Shown here: piece by piece, positions 14,168-22,421 of the stretch | Numbering within the stretch: the stretch's first letter is position 1 | How the letters are laid out: every line of letters begins with the position of its first letter | NCBI GenBank assembly: GCA_031178305.1 | Contig: JAPSJG010000014.1 | Coordinates: forward strand, 1 to 22,674 | DNA from: Sinorhizobium sp. | GTDB taxonomy: Bacteria; Pseudomonadota; Alphaproteobacteria; Rhizobiales; Rhizobiaceae | Length of the DNA stretch: 22,674 nt | Direction of reading: 5' to 3' | The notes under the pieces: model-generated | Database searches by the model: none | Seen by the model: only the letters and a program-made list of their open reading frames with translations | Told to the model about the DNA's origin: nothing | Program-made: the position numbers and the translations under genes

Positions 14168-15403
14168 ATGCCATTCACGACCTTTCTGATCAGAAACAGC
14201 CGCTGGCTGGCAGGTGGGTTCCTGCTGTGCTTCTTTTCGTCCTTTGGACAGACCTTCTTCATATCGCTCTCGGCCGGAGACATCCGGCGGGAATTCGGCC
14301 TCAGCCATGGCGCCTTCGGCTCCATCTACATGGGCGCGACTCTGCTGAGTGCTCTGACGCTGCCTCAGCTTGGACGGATCGTCGACCACGCCAGCGCTCG
14401 CGTGGTTCTCCTGCTCACGCTCCCATTGCTCGCCGTCGCCGCAATGTCGATGGGGTTTGCCTCGCATTGGCTCTGGCTGTTTGCCACGATCTATCTGCTG
14501 CGGCTCTTTGGCCAAGGCATGATGACGCATAATGCGATGACCGCGATGGGGCGCTGGTTCTCGGCCCAACGAGGCAGGGCGGTGTCGTTGGCGAGCCTCG
14601 GCAATCAGGCCGGCGAGGCGTTGTTCCCGCTGGCGTTTGTGGCGCTCGCGCCCCTGGTCGGTTGGCGGTCGATGTGGTTCATTGCGTCCGCCTTCATTCT
14701 GGTCGTCGGACTGCCGGTCATCTATTTCCTTCTGAGGATCGAGCGCACACCGAGTCCGAACGATGGCCCGGAGCGGCGTTCGGCGGCGAGAGACTGGACG
14801 CGCGCGGAAGTGCTGCGCGATCCTCTGTTCTGGATGGCGCTTGCTGGAGTCCTTGCCCCGGGGTTCATCGCCACCACCATCTTTTTCCATCAGGTTTATC
14901 TGGTCGAGCTTCGCGGCTGGTCACTTGAGGTCTTCGCCAGCGCATTTATCGTGTCCTCGACGGTGACCGTGCTGTCGTCGCTGCTGTCCGGCTATCTCAT
15001 CGACCGGTTCAGCGCCGTGCAGATCCTGCCTTACTACCTCCTGCCGCTGGCGGCCGCCTGCTTCATGCTCGCGTTTGTCGACGAACAGTGGAGCGCCTTC
15101 GCATTCATGACACTGCTCGGAATGTCGCTCGGCTCGTCATCGACGCTCTTCGGGGCGCTGTGGCCAGAAATGTATGGCCTGCAACATCTCGGCGGCATCC
15201 GGGCAATCATCGTGGCCCTTATCGTGTTTGCCACCGCCATGGGGCCGGGTCTCACCGGATTCCTGATCGATGTCGGCGTTCCCTACCCTTGGCAGATCGC
15301 CGGGATGGGAGCCTACTGCCTGGGAGGGATAATAGTCATGCTCCTTGTGAGGGGACGGGTCCTGATCCGCAACGCGTCCGTTTTGATCGCAGCGACGCGT
15401 TAG
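14168..15403 (+). CDS. MFS transporter
   Basis: This 411-residue membrane protein of the major facilitator superfamily has twelve likely helices in two six-helix halves, separated by a hydrophilic loop at about residues 192-215 (RIERTPSPNDGPERRSAARD). The loop between helices 2 and 3 reads GRIVDHASARVVLL, matching the MFS G-x-x-x-D-R/H motif, with a second version, GYLIDRFSAVQIL, at the equivalent place in the second half. This duplication is diagnostic. The substrate is unknown; the sequence is closer to monocarboxylate/oxalate-type carriers than to drug exporters, but that is an impression. It starts 25 bp after the SulP relic. Confidence 0.9.
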   Translation: MPFTTFLIRNSRWLAGGFLLCFFSSFGQTFFISLSAGDIRREFGLSHGAFGSIYMGATLLSALTLPQLGRIVDHASARVVLLLTLPLLAVAAMSMGFASHWLWLFATIYLLRLFGQGMMTHNAMTAMGRWFSAQRGRAVSLASLGNQAGEALFPLAFVALAPLVGWRSMWFIASAFILVVGLPVIYFLLRIERTPSPNDGPERRSAARDWTRAEVLRDPLFWMALAGVLAPGFIATTIFFHQVYLVELRGWSLEVFASAFIVSSTVTVLSSLLSGYLIDRFSAVQILPYYLLPLAAACFMLAFVDEQWSAFAFMTLLGMSLGSSSTLFGALWPEMYGLQHLGGIRAIIVALIVFATAMGPGLTGFLIDVGVPYPWQIAGMGAYCLGGIIVMLLVRGRVLIRNASVLIAATR

Positions 15404-15608
15404 CAGCTATTCCACAGTCGTCATGACGTTCGCGATCGAACGCTCAGCCGAAGTCAGGCACTTTGAATTTTCGGCGCTGATCACCATTCTGGCACGGTGG
15501 TGAACGCGTAAAAACGGAGCCTTTCGCGCCGTAGCCGACGGACACTATGGAGGGCACGATTGAGCCAAAGAAGACAACTCAGTAAGAGCGGCTGTTATGA
15601 AGCTCACA
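15404..15608. other. Convergent intergenic region with weak hairpins
   Basis: Between the MFS gene and the minus-strand oxidoreductase lie two small dyads: CGTTCG/CGAACG at 15427-15442 with a four-base loop, and TCACCA/TGGTGA at 15481-15503. Neither is followed by a clear T run, so they are weak terminator candidates for the converging genes. Confidence 0.3.
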
Positions 15609-16613
15609 TCAAAGCCTGACCAACTGCTTTCCGAAGTTCTCCCCCTTCAGCATCCGGACGAATGCATGGGGCACGGTCTCGATGCCTTCTGCGACATCCT
15701 CTCGCGTCTGAAGCAGGCCCTGTTTGTACCACGACAGCAGATCGGCAAGCGCAGTCTCGTTTTCGGCCTCGTGGTCGTCAAGCAAGAAGCCTTCGATCCG
15801 TGCACGGGTGATCAGTGTTCGCCTGAGGTGCCTTAGGCCTATGTCAGGCTGATCGAAGCGGTCGGCCAAGGCGATCGTCCCGACCACCACGACCCTGCCA
15901 AAGGTGTTGAGGTTCAGCATCGCCGCATCGTGGATGGGTCCGGCAGTATTGTCGATAAAGACGTCCACGCCTGTCGGACATGTGGCAGCGACGTCCGCCA
16001 CGAGATCGGTCGAGGTCCGGTGGTTAACGCCCGCCCGGTATCCAAGCTCCCTGCACCATTCCAGCTTCTCGTCCGAGCCCGCAACGGCGACGGGATCAAA
16101 TCCCTTGATCCGTGCGATCTGTCCCGCAATCTGCCCCACTGCACCAGAGGCCGCGGAAATCAGTACTGTCTCGCCTGTTTTCGGACGTCCAGTCTTGAGA
16201 AGGGCGAAGTAGGCGGTGAGACCCGGCATCCCAAGATAGCTTAACGCAGACTGGATCGGAGCATCCGCCGTTTTCACAGGCTTTGCCGCTGCGGCGGGGA
16301 TGACGCTGAACGGCTGCCAGCCGAAGTGGTCGCTCATCACGATGTCGCCCGACCTGAAACCCGGAGATTCGGAAATGATGACCTCACCAATTCCGCCGCC
16401 GCGCATGAGATCGCCGAGCTTGAAGCCAGCGGCGTAGTTCTTCGCCGGGCTGATCCGGCCTCGCATATAGGGGTCAACTGAAAGCCAGAGGGTTTTCACT
16501 AGCAATTCGCCGCCTGCCGCCTCGGGGATCGCACGATCTTCCAGCTCCCAGTTTTTCAATGTCGGCATGGCGGCGGGGTAGCTCCTGAGTATCCAGCTCG
16601 GATTGGTGACCAT
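15609..16613 (-). CDS. CurA-type NADPH-dependent MDR oxidoreductase
   Basis: This 334-residue enzyme is a zinc-free medium-chain reductase of the leukotriene-B4-dehydrogenase/CurA group, which reduces activated double bonds in alpha,beta-unsaturated ketones and aldehydes using NADPH. Family marks are WLSVDPYMRGRIS (residues 43-55), GMPGLTAYFALLKTGRPK (128-145), the nucleotide-binding ISAASGAVGQIAGQIAR (152-168) and the C-terminal ENFGKQLVRL. The ATG at 16613 is preferred over the one at 16643 because GGAGAG lies just upstream and MVTNPSWILRSYP aligns with the family start. It is divergent from a LysR gene 105 bp away, its probable regulator. Reactive carbonyl detoxification fits the stress theme, by inference. 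Confidence 0.93.
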   Translation of the reverse strand: MVTNPSWILRSYPAAMPTLKNWELEDRAIPEAAGGELLVKTLWLSVDPYMRGRISPAKNYAAGFKLGDLMRGGGIGEVIISESPGFRSGDIVMSDHFGWQPFSVIPAAAAKPVKTADAPIQSALSYLGMPGLTAYFALLKTGRPKTGETVLISAASGAVGQIAGQIARIKGFDPVAVAGSDEKLEWCRELGYRAGVNHRTSTDLVADVAATCPTGVDVFIDNTAGPIHDAAMLNLNTFGRVVVVGTIALADRFDQPDIGLRHLRRTLITRARIEGFLLDDHEAENETALADLLSWYKQGLLQTREDVAEGIETVPHAFVRMLKGENFGKQLVRL

Positions 16614-16718
16614 TTCTCTCTCCAAAATGAACGCTGCTCGCATTGATGCATGTATCTGGCTTCCGTGTTAATCGGTGCCGCGAGAGAAACATTGTTTTGA
16701 ATTCCGGAAGAATGGTCG

Positions 16719-17615
16719 ATGGATATGGTCGAGGCCATGAGGGTCGCCGTTGCAGTCGCTCGCCACCGAAGCTTTTCCGCTGCAGGTCGGAACCTGCACC
16801 TTTCTGCCCCCTCGGTAAGCCGAATCGTGGCCGAGCTTGAGGCCGATCTCGGCGTGCGTCTCTTCAACCGCACCACCCGGCAGATCAACCTGACGGATGC
16901 CGGAACCGAGTTCGTGCAGAAGAGCGCAGGGCTCCTGGAGGAGCTCGATCTGATGCGGAGTGCGGTCCGCGAGCGCCACAAAACCCCTCGCGGCCAGTTG
17001 CGCGTCTCCTGTGTCACGGCGTTCGGTAACGAATGCCTCGCACCTGCCATGCCCGAGTTCAGCCTGCGTTTCCCACAGCTCGACATCTCGATCGACCTCG
17101 GCAATCGGTTGGTTGATCTCATCGGCGAACATTTCGACGTCGCGATCCGGGTTGGGCCGTTGAGGGACTCGTCGTTGATTGCTCAGAGGATTTCCACCCA
17201 AAGGATCGTGTTTGTCGCGTCGCCGACGTTCTGCGAGCGGCATGGGACGCCGAAGACCTTGGACGAACTCGAATTCTGGCCGTCGGTCACTCAAGTCAGC
17301 GGCGGGTGGGGGCGCTCACATCGGTTTTCCCGCGGAGGCAAGATCATTGATTTTGAGGTTCCCCAGCATCTGACGATGAACTCGGCCCGCGCTGTGAGAA
17401 ACGCGTGCATCACCGCATGCGGTTATTCACTGCTGCCGGATTTCATGGTCGCCCAGGACATTGCGGAGAACCGCCTGGTGCGGCTGCTGCCGGACCATGA
17501 AGCCGTCGAGCAGCCGATCTTCGCCTTCTACGCCCAGCGGCGTCACACTCCGCAGAAGATCAAGGTGTTCGTCGACTATCTAGTCGAGGTTTTCAGCGGC
17601 GTGGATAACGGATGA
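16719..17615 (+). CDS. LysR family transcriptional regulator (divergent from CurA-type gene)
   Basis: This 298-residue LysR protein has an N-terminal helix-turn-helix (VEAMRVAVAVARHRSFSAAG, then LHLSAPSVSRIVAELEADLG), the wing LFNRTTRQINLTDAGTEFV and an effector domain from about residue 90 (GQLRVSCVTAFGNECLAPAM). It resembles the CrgA/DsdC-like group with the FDVAIRVGPLRDSSLIAQRI pattern. GGAAG lies nine bases upstream of the ATG at 16719; the next Met (residue 3) is an alternative. It faces the CurA-type oxidoreductase and most likely controls it. The inducer, perhaps a reactive carbonyl, is not known. Confidence 0.92.
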   Translation: MDMVEAMRVAVAVARHRSFSAAGRNLHLSAPSVSRIVAELEADLGVRLFNRTTRQINLTDAGTEFVQKSAGLLEELDLMRSAVRERHKTPRGQLRVSCVTAFGNECLAPAMPEFSLRFPQLDISIDLGNRLVDLIGEHFDVAIRVGPLRDSSLIAQRISTQRIVFVASPTFCERHGTPKTLDELEFWPSVTQVSGGWGRSHRFSRGGKIIDFEVPQHLTMNSARAVRNACITACGYSLLPDFMVAQDIAENRLVRLLPDHEAVEQPIFAFYAQRRHTPQKIKVFVDYLVEVFSGVDNG

Positions 17616-17874
17616 AACCCGCATGACGTCTCCTTCTGGCGCATTTCGGCCAATGGCGCTGGCCCAGCGAGCGACTGCCTACCACCCTGCTGTGACGATC
17701 GGAAGCGGGCGACACGCCCCCAGCCGGGATGTCGGCTCCTCGCCTTTACGGGAGCAGAACGTGAGACCCCGCCATCCGACACTGGGCAGTTGATCGGATG
17801 CGAACTGCTGACCCTGTCATTGCCATCGAGCAGGCGACATCTCGACGCAGACTGAAGGTCTGACGCCAAGCTCA

Positions 17875-18165
17875 TTATTTTCCCAGGTTCGCGGCTGCAA
17901 TAGCGTGCGGCATCAGGAACGCGGCAATCTCCGCGATGACACTCGTCAGATCCCCCGGATTGTGCGCAACGCCTTCGACAAAAGCGGGCCATTGCCGTTG
18001 CTTTTGCTCGTCCTTAGCAAAAGCATCCGTCAAAGCATCCGGTAGTAGGTCTTCTGGGATCGGCGTTTCGCGGCGCTCGAAGGTCGCGGCGATTGCGCGC
18101 GCCAGCCTGTCATCATCGAAATCAAAGGACCTGCTGAAAATCCAGATGTCGTAAAAGTCCTTCAT
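17875..18165 (-). pseudogene. C-terminal remnant of an AbiEii/AbiGii-type nucleotidyltransferase toxin
   Basis: This open frame of 96 residues starts MKDFYDIWIFSRSFDFDDDR and continues through RAIAATFERRETPIP to VEGVAHNPGDLTSVIAEIAA and FLMPHA. RMKDFYDIW followed by a helical C terminus is the hallmark of the second half of AbiEii/AbiGii toxins, which are nucleotidyltransferases in type IV toxin-antitoxin and phage-abortive systems. The N-terminal catalytic domain (GGTALxL and DxD) is gone; homology extends only a few codons upstream of the Met before AT-rich unrelated sequence begins at about 18185. No AbiEi antitoxin is visible nearby. It is a deletion remnant of a defence gene. Confidence 0.75.
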
Positions 18166-18195
18166 CCGGCTACGACTTGTCCAGGAGACAAAACG

Positions 18196-18218
18196 ATTGA
18201 TAAGTTTGTGTTATCAAT
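18196..18218. repeat. AT-rich perfect inverted repeat at the edge of the AbiEii remnant
   Basis: ATTGATAA (18196-18203) and TTATCAAT (18211-18218) are exact inverted arms around a seven-base loop, in a visibly AT-rich patch unlike the GC-rich genes on both sides. It lies where the AbiEii homology stops. It may be a mobile-element end, a recombination scar or an operator. Confidence 0.5.
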
Positions 18219-18359
18219 TTCTTACGCGGCAACAAGCCACTGCTGATTTGAAATCAATTAAGGTAGCCGGCTAAATACATCGGGATTCTTATGCCGCTTT
18301 TTTGACGGTGGATCAGATCACTTCCCACGCCCGAAACCTCCCCTCCCCGTCATCTCGCG

Positions 18360-18605
18360 TTAGCCCAGTTTGCCAAGGATCCGAAGCGCCAGCTGTGGCG
18401 TGACATCGAGCGACCTGGCAACCATGGCACCGAAAACGAGTGGCCGTGCGATGACGAGGTCCGCGTGCCGCCCGTGGTCAGCCCTTGAGCGATGGCGGCG
18501 GCGAGCTACGGGGATGGATTTCAGGCCAAGGTCGAAGGCGGGGAGATGGCCGGCGGTGGTGACGCCGGTCTGCTCAAGCTCACGACGACCCCAACGGCAT
18601 GCAAG
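18360..18605 (-). pseudogene. Remnant of a DUF1612/HTH-domain protein
   Basis: The minus strand reads LEQTGVTTAGHLPAFDLGLK then SIPVARRRHRSR, and after an apparent internal deletion DLVIARPLVFGAMVARSLDV and TPQLALRILGKLG before a stop at 18360-18362. These are the central and C-terminal helix-turn-helix parts of DUF1612 proteins, common on rhizobial plasmids. In intact relatives the first block is followed by roughly 60 residues and the last helix by more sequence (REMTGRGRFRAWG-like), both missing here. The longer open frame, reaching back to 18845, overlaps the start of the helicase gene and is not protein-like there. Assignment is from memory of the family. Confidence 0.6.
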
Positions 18606-18691
18606 CAGGAGGAATACAGAGGACAGTGCGCTAGGCCCGGCTTGCACGTTGCGGCCCTTAAGCACAAGCTGCCTTTGCTCTATGTTGCCGC

Positions 18692-21163
18692 ATGGCAGGA
18701 ACTCTTGGGACGTGGACTGCGGTGTTGGCGGGTTGGGATGATACTTCGGAAGAGATTGCGCGCATTCGGCGGCGCTTGGCCGAACTCGATGCCGAGCGCG
18801 CGGCGCTTGAGCGTGCGCTGGAAGCGCTCGAGCAAAAGATGGCATCCGATAGTCGGGCTTCCGAAGAATCGGCCCCTGCCGATGCGCCGGTCACCAACAG
18901 TTCTCCATCGATCGAGAAAATCGAACTGTTTCGCCGCTTGTTCGCGGGACGCCCCGATGTTTTTCCTGTTCGATGGGAAAACAGAAAGGCTGGGCGCTCA
19001 GGATATTCGCCGGCCTGCTCCAACGAGTGGGCGAAGGGCCTCTGCGGCAAACCGAAGGTGAAATGCGGGGAATGCCCGCACCAGGCCTTCATCGCTCCCA
19101 ACGACGATATCATAGAAAAACACCTGCGCGGCGGCGATGGCCGCTCCGGCGACTTCGTCGCAGGCGTGTATCCTTTGCTTCAGGACGAAACGTGTTGGTT
19201 TCTCGCCGCGGACTTCGACAAGGAAAGCTGGGCCGACGATGCCAGGGCGTTGCTGGACACCTGCCATGCAAAGGGAATTGCCGCCGCCCTGGAACGGTCG
19301 CGATCGGGGAATGGCGGCCACGTCTGGATATTCTTCGCTGAGCCCGTTCCGGCCCGGATCGCCAGGCAGTTTGGCTCTGCCCTGCTCACGGAAACGATGG
19401 AGAGACGCCCCGAGATCGGCTTCGCATCCTATGATCGCTTCTTCCCCAATCAGGACACGATGCCACTTGGGGGCTTCGGCAATCTCATCGCCTTGCCGCT
19501 TCAAAGAAAGGCCCGTGAGGTCGGCAACAGCATTTTCGTCGACAAGGATCTGCGACCTTATGGTGACCAGTGGGCGTATCTGTCATCTCTGCCGCGAATA
19601 TCGGCCGACACGGTCTTCAAGATCGCCGACGAGGCGGAACTGTCCGGTCAGGTCTTGGGCGTTCGCATGCCGGTCGACGACGACCACGCCGACGAGCCGT
19701 GGAAGATGTTGCCGTCACGCCGCAGCAAGCCAAAACGAATAGAAACAGCGATCCCTCGAAGCATCAACGCCGTGGTCGCAGACCAGATCTACATCGACAG
19801 GACAGAACTTCCCCCGGCGCTAATCGCGCAGTTTGTTCGGCTGGCAGCGTTCCAGAACCCCGAATTCTATCGCGCGCAGGCGATGCGGTTGCCGACCTTC
19901 GGCAAGCCCCGGGTCATCTCATGCGCCGAGCTTCATCCGCGGCATATCGCCCTGCCCCGGGGTTGCCTCGACGAGGGGATCGATCTCATCAAGAGTCACG
20001 GCGCCGTTGCGATCGTGGACGATCGTCGCGAGATCGGCATGGCACTTCCGCCGGATGTTTCCTTCCAGGGCGAGTTGCGACGGCCGCAGGCAAAGGCTTT
20101 CGACGCTCTCGTTGCTCACGACAACGGCGTGCTCGCGGCGACGACCGCCTTCGGCAAAACCGTTGTCGCCGCAGCGCTCATTGCGCATCGGGCCCGAAAC
20201 TCGCTTATCCTTGTCCACCGGCGGGGACTGCTCGATCAATGGGTCGCGCGTCTCAGTTCCTTTCTGAATATCGACCCGAAACAGATCGGCATTATCGGCG
20301 GTGGGAAGAGAAAGCCGACCGGCGTCATCGATGTGGCGCTCATCCAAAGTCTTGTCCGCAACGGGGACGTTGCCGACCATGTCGCCGATTATGGCCATTT
20401 GATCGTCGACGAATGCCATCATCTGTCCGCCGCAAGCTTTGAGCTTGTCGCTCGCCGGTCAAAGGCGCGATACGTGGTGGGTCTATCCGCGACCGTCGCC
20501 CGGCAGGACGGGCATCATCCCATTATCTTCATGCAATGCGGCCCTGTTCGCCATCGGGTTGATGCAAGAGTTCAAGCCGCCGAACGCGGCATTCGCCATC
20601 GCGCTCGCGATCGTGCAACGAAGTTTGAATTGCCGCCGCCCCTGGCTTCGGTCGAGCGCCCTTCCATGCCCGCGATCTATGCGGCTTTGGCGCAGGACAG
20701 CGGGCGGAACGATCTCATCTTCGATGATGTGCTGAATTCGCTGGAGGCGAAGCGTTCCCCTGTCGTGCTGACCGAGCGGAAAGACCATCTCGATTATCTT
20801 CAGCAGCGCTTCGCGCCTTTCGTGAAGAATCTCGTGGTGCTGCGCGGCGGCATGTCGGCGAGCGACCGAAAACTGGCGAATGCGGCTTTGCGAGTCTCCG
20901 ATGACCAGGAGCGCCTGATAATTGCGACAGGCCGCTACATCGGCGAAGGCTTTGATGACGCCCGGCTCGACACGCTGTTCTTGACAATGCCGATCGCCTG
21001 GAAGGGAACCCTGGCACAGTATGTCGGTCGTCTGCATCGCCTGCATGATGGCAAGAAAGATGTCCTGGTCGTCGACTATGTCGATAACACCGTGCCGGTT
21101 CTGGCCCGGATGGCTGCGAAGCGTCGCGCGGGTTATCGGGCGCTGGGCTACATGATCGAGTAG
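18692..21163 (+). CDS. TOTE-type primase-helicase (AEP domain plus superfamily 2 helicase)
   Basis: This 823-residue protein joins a primase-like domain to a helicase. Residues 17-50 form a coiled coil. A cysteine cluster (C109, C118, C125, C128; GYSPACSNEW to KCGECPHQAF) looks like a zinc site. The archaeo-eukaryotic primase core follows, with the metal-binding LAADFDKE (D174, D176), nucleotide-contact GNGGHVWIFF (H210) and FFPNQDTMPLGGFGNLIALP. The helicase has Walker A ATTAFGKT (483-490), DECH (573-576), SAT (599-601), GRYIGEGFDDARLDTLFL (747-764) and motif VI QYVGRLHR (776-783). Domain databases call this architecture the TOTE conflict system, implying defence or mobile-element conflict. 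All core motifs are present. The start is uncertain: ATG 18692 has no clear ribosome site, and GTG/TTG codons 30-33 bp later are in frame. It stands alone, between relics. Confidence 0.9.
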   Translation: MAGTLGTWTAVLAGWDDTSEEIARIRRRLAELDAERAALERALEALEQKMASDSRASEESAPADAPVTNSSPSIEKIELFRRLFAGRPDVFPVRWENRKAGRSGYSPACSNEWAKGLCGKPKVKCGECPHQAFIAPNDDIIEKHLRGGDGRSGDFVAGVYPLLQDETCWFLAADFDKESWADDARALLDTCHAKGIAAALERSRSGNGGHVWIFFAEPVPARIARQFGSALLTETMERRPEIGFASYDRFFPNQDTMPLGGFGNLIALPLQRKAREVGNSIFVDKDLRPYGDQWAYLSSLPRISADTVFKIADEAELSGQVLGVRMPVDDDHADEPWKMLPSRRSKPKRIETAIPRSINAVVADQIYIDRTELPPALIAQFVRLAAFQNPEFYRAQAMRLPTFGKPRVISCAELHPRHIALPRGCLDEGIDLIKSHGAVAIVDDRREIGMALPPDVSFQGELRRPQAKAFDALVAHDNGVLAATTAFGKTVVAAALIAHRARNSLILVHRRGLLDQWVARLSSFLNIDPKQIGIIGGGKRKPTGVIDVALIQSLVRNGDVADHVADYGHLIVDECHHLSAASFELVARRSKARYVVGLSATVARQDGHHPIIFMQCGPVRHRVDARVQAAERGIRHRARDRATKFELPPPLASVERPSMPAIYAALAQDSGRNDLIFDDVLNSLEAKRSPVVLTERKDHLDYLQQRFAPFVKNLVVLRGGMSASDRKLANAALRVSDDQERLIIATGRYIGEGFDDARLDTLFLTMPIAWKGTLAQYVGRLHRLHDGKKDVLVVDYVDNTVPVLARMAAKRRAGYRALGYMIE

Positions 21164-21283
21164 GCGCCCTGCGCGGAGCGGAGTGCCCCTGGCCGGTTCA
21201 CAGCGACCCCTCCCCATCTTCCCCCCGTGAAGCCGCAACTTCAGAATTGTGACTGCTCCAATTGAAAGCGGCAAGCTCAAAGC

Positions 21284-21560
21284 CTGAACGCGCTCGAGGC
21301 CGACGCCGACAAGCTGAAGGCCGAAAATAGGCCCCTGCGCGACTAAATCGCCTGTTTGAAGGAGCTGCCGTCCCGCCCGCCCTTCGACCAAATGGGATGG
21401 AGAAAGCGACGGATCCGGAGACCAATGCTTCCGAGTACGGACTGCGGACCTTCATCACCAGGCGCAAGACCTCCGGCGGCACCCTCAGCCGCGACGGCCG
21501 CATTGCCTCGCGGTGTCATGCTGGGCCTCACGAAGACCTGCCCAGCTCGCGTTTGCCACT
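21284..21560 (+). mobile_element. N-terminal transposase relic
   Basis: The plus strand reads LNALEADADKLKAENRPLRD, a stop (21344-21346), then IACLKELPSRPPF and, after a one-base shift near 21394, GMEKATDPETNASE and RRKTSGGTLSRDGRIA. A coiled coil with KAENxxLRDEIAxLKGLPxRPPF then PSGMEKAT is the N-terminal layout of a transposase group common in Rhizobiales. The catalytic part is missing. It lies 120 bp downstream of the primase-helicase. Confidence 0.6.
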
Positions 21561-21645
21561 ATCTCGGTGATCCCCTCCTTGGTCCAGAAACCGGCGGGTC
21601 AAAAGTACCGCCGCTGGCCGACCTGTGGCATGCACCGCCTGACGG

Positions 21646-21966
21646 TCACCCCTTCCGCGAAAATGGCACGAGATTGCCGCCTTGCGCGGCGCCTGCTCTT
21701 TTTTCCTTTCGCAAGAGCTGCGGCGAGACGTTCCATTGCCGGCCGTTGTCGCCGTGCACCGTCACCGTCTTGCGGTTTCGACGGATGACGATTCCGGCCT
21801 GCGTCTGGCCGTTATTGTCTTCGAACATCACGCGCTCGCCGATCGCCAGTTCAAGCAAAGCATGCGTCGTCTTCTGCTGATGTAGAACGTGCAGCCGATC
21901 GACGACCGCGTCGTGCAATTCAATCAGCTCTGCTTCGTTCAAGGCGTCAAGGTTGATCCCGTGCAT
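21646..21966 (-). CDS. Conserved-looking small protein with a KOW/SH3-like core, function unknown
   Basis: The preferred start is the ATG at 21966, giving 106 residues (MHGINLDALNEAELIELHDA...); an upstream in-frame ATG at 22026 adds 20 unconvincing residues. Residues 8-45 form a predicted helix pair (EAELIELHDAVVDRLHVLHQ). Residues 42-84 read IGERVMFEDNNGQTQAGIVI then RRNRKTVTVHGDNGRQWNVS, a short beta-rich segment resembling KOW or SH3-like barrels that bind nucleic acid or protein. I recall similar small proteins (IGDRVxF...KTVTVxxDDGxxWNVSPxLL) in many bacteria without assigned function. It converges with the primase-helicase and transposase relic. A functional link to the helicase is not shown. 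Confidence 0.7.
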   Translation of the reverse strand: MHGINLDALNEAELIELHDAVVDRLHVLHQQKTTHALLELAIGERVMFEDNNGQTQAGIVIRRNRKTVTVHGDNGRQWNVSPQLLRKEKRAGAAQGGNLVPFSRKG

Positions 21967-22215
21967 CCTGGGCCCCCATTCCGGACGATCGTCACTCCGA
22001 AATTCGACCAATGCAATGCGGATCAACAGCTACCCACAACATCATCAACCAGCTGAGTTTCGGCGCCGCCATCCTTTGCCTTTGCCCCACGTACCCCCTG
22101 CCTAGCGGCAGCACGGGCAATTCATGAAGAATTGACCGTATGATTTCATTTCATTTCGCAAACGGAATCTAACTCGGCTCATCTTTCTGTCATCCGGACG
22201 CCGAATTCCGTGCCC

Positions 22216-22251
22216 GATCACTACCGATAGTATTCAAGTATCGTAGTGATC
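22216..22251. repeat. Long bulged palindrome, lox/att-like
   Basis: GATCACTAC-c-GATA (22216-22229) and TATCGTAGTGATC (22239-22251) are inverted arms that match at all 13 positions if one base (22225) is bulged, around a nine-base spacer. The geometry is like tyrosine-recombinase core sites (two ~13-bp arms, 6-9-bp spacer), and T5 at 22263-22267 gives a weaker terminator alternative. Confidence 0.6.
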
Positions 22252-22370
22252 GATTTAGCCGGTTTTTGCCGTTTGTGGCACCTTTGATGCTACTCTGAGG
22301 CGGATCCTCAAGATGGAGCCTGTCCCAAGCGATGTCCGGGCAGCGCCCCAACCCTTGATTTCGCTTCAAT

Positions 22371-22396
22371 AATAATCAATAATAATCATTGTGATT
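22371..22396. promoter_or_regulatory. Probable autoregulatory operator of the RHH antitoxin
   Basis: AATAATCAAT and AATAATCATT are tandem ten-base repeats (22371-22390), and AATCA/TGATT form a small dyad at 22384-22396. They lie directly before the ribbon-helix-helix gene. Antitoxins of this type bind tandem repeats at their own promoter. Confidence 0.5.
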
Positions 22397-22421
22397 GAAA
22401 ATGAATCGACAGAAGCCAAAC

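Larger units (their letters stand above)
22027..22421. other. AT-rich regulatory stretch between the small protein and the antitoxin gene
   Basis: No gene is seen. The stretch is more AT-rich than the coding DNA, contains an ATTTC direct repeat near 22143-22158, the palindrome at 22216-22251, and tandem AATAATCA repeats at 22371-22390 just before the antitoxin start. Confidence 0.5.

Noticed and set aside
14063..14890. A 275-codon minus-strand open frame inside the MFS gene
   Set aside because: It is charged, repetitive in Arg/Gln/Glu, has no family features and lies opposite a convincing twelve-helix transporter.
18492..19061. A 189-codon plus-strand open frame overlapping the start of the primase-helicase
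   Set aside because: Its C-terminal half lies out of frame inside the helicase gene and its N-terminal half is opposite the DUF1612 relic. No domain is visible.
19570..20442. A 290-codon plus-strand open frame inside the primase-helicase gene
   Set aside because: It is extremely Arg-rich, out of frame with intact catalytic motifs, and clearly a shadow.
20500..20650. Possible double frameshift in the helicase between SAT and the C-terminal lobe
   Set aside because: On reading, GHHPIIFMQCGPVRHRVDA followed by QAAERGIRHRARDRATKFEL is continuous and family-like, so no repair is needed.
22132..22160. A TTGACC hexamer that could be a -35 box
   Set aside because: At 17 bp spacing there is no acceptable -10 element, and it lies far from the antitoxin start.
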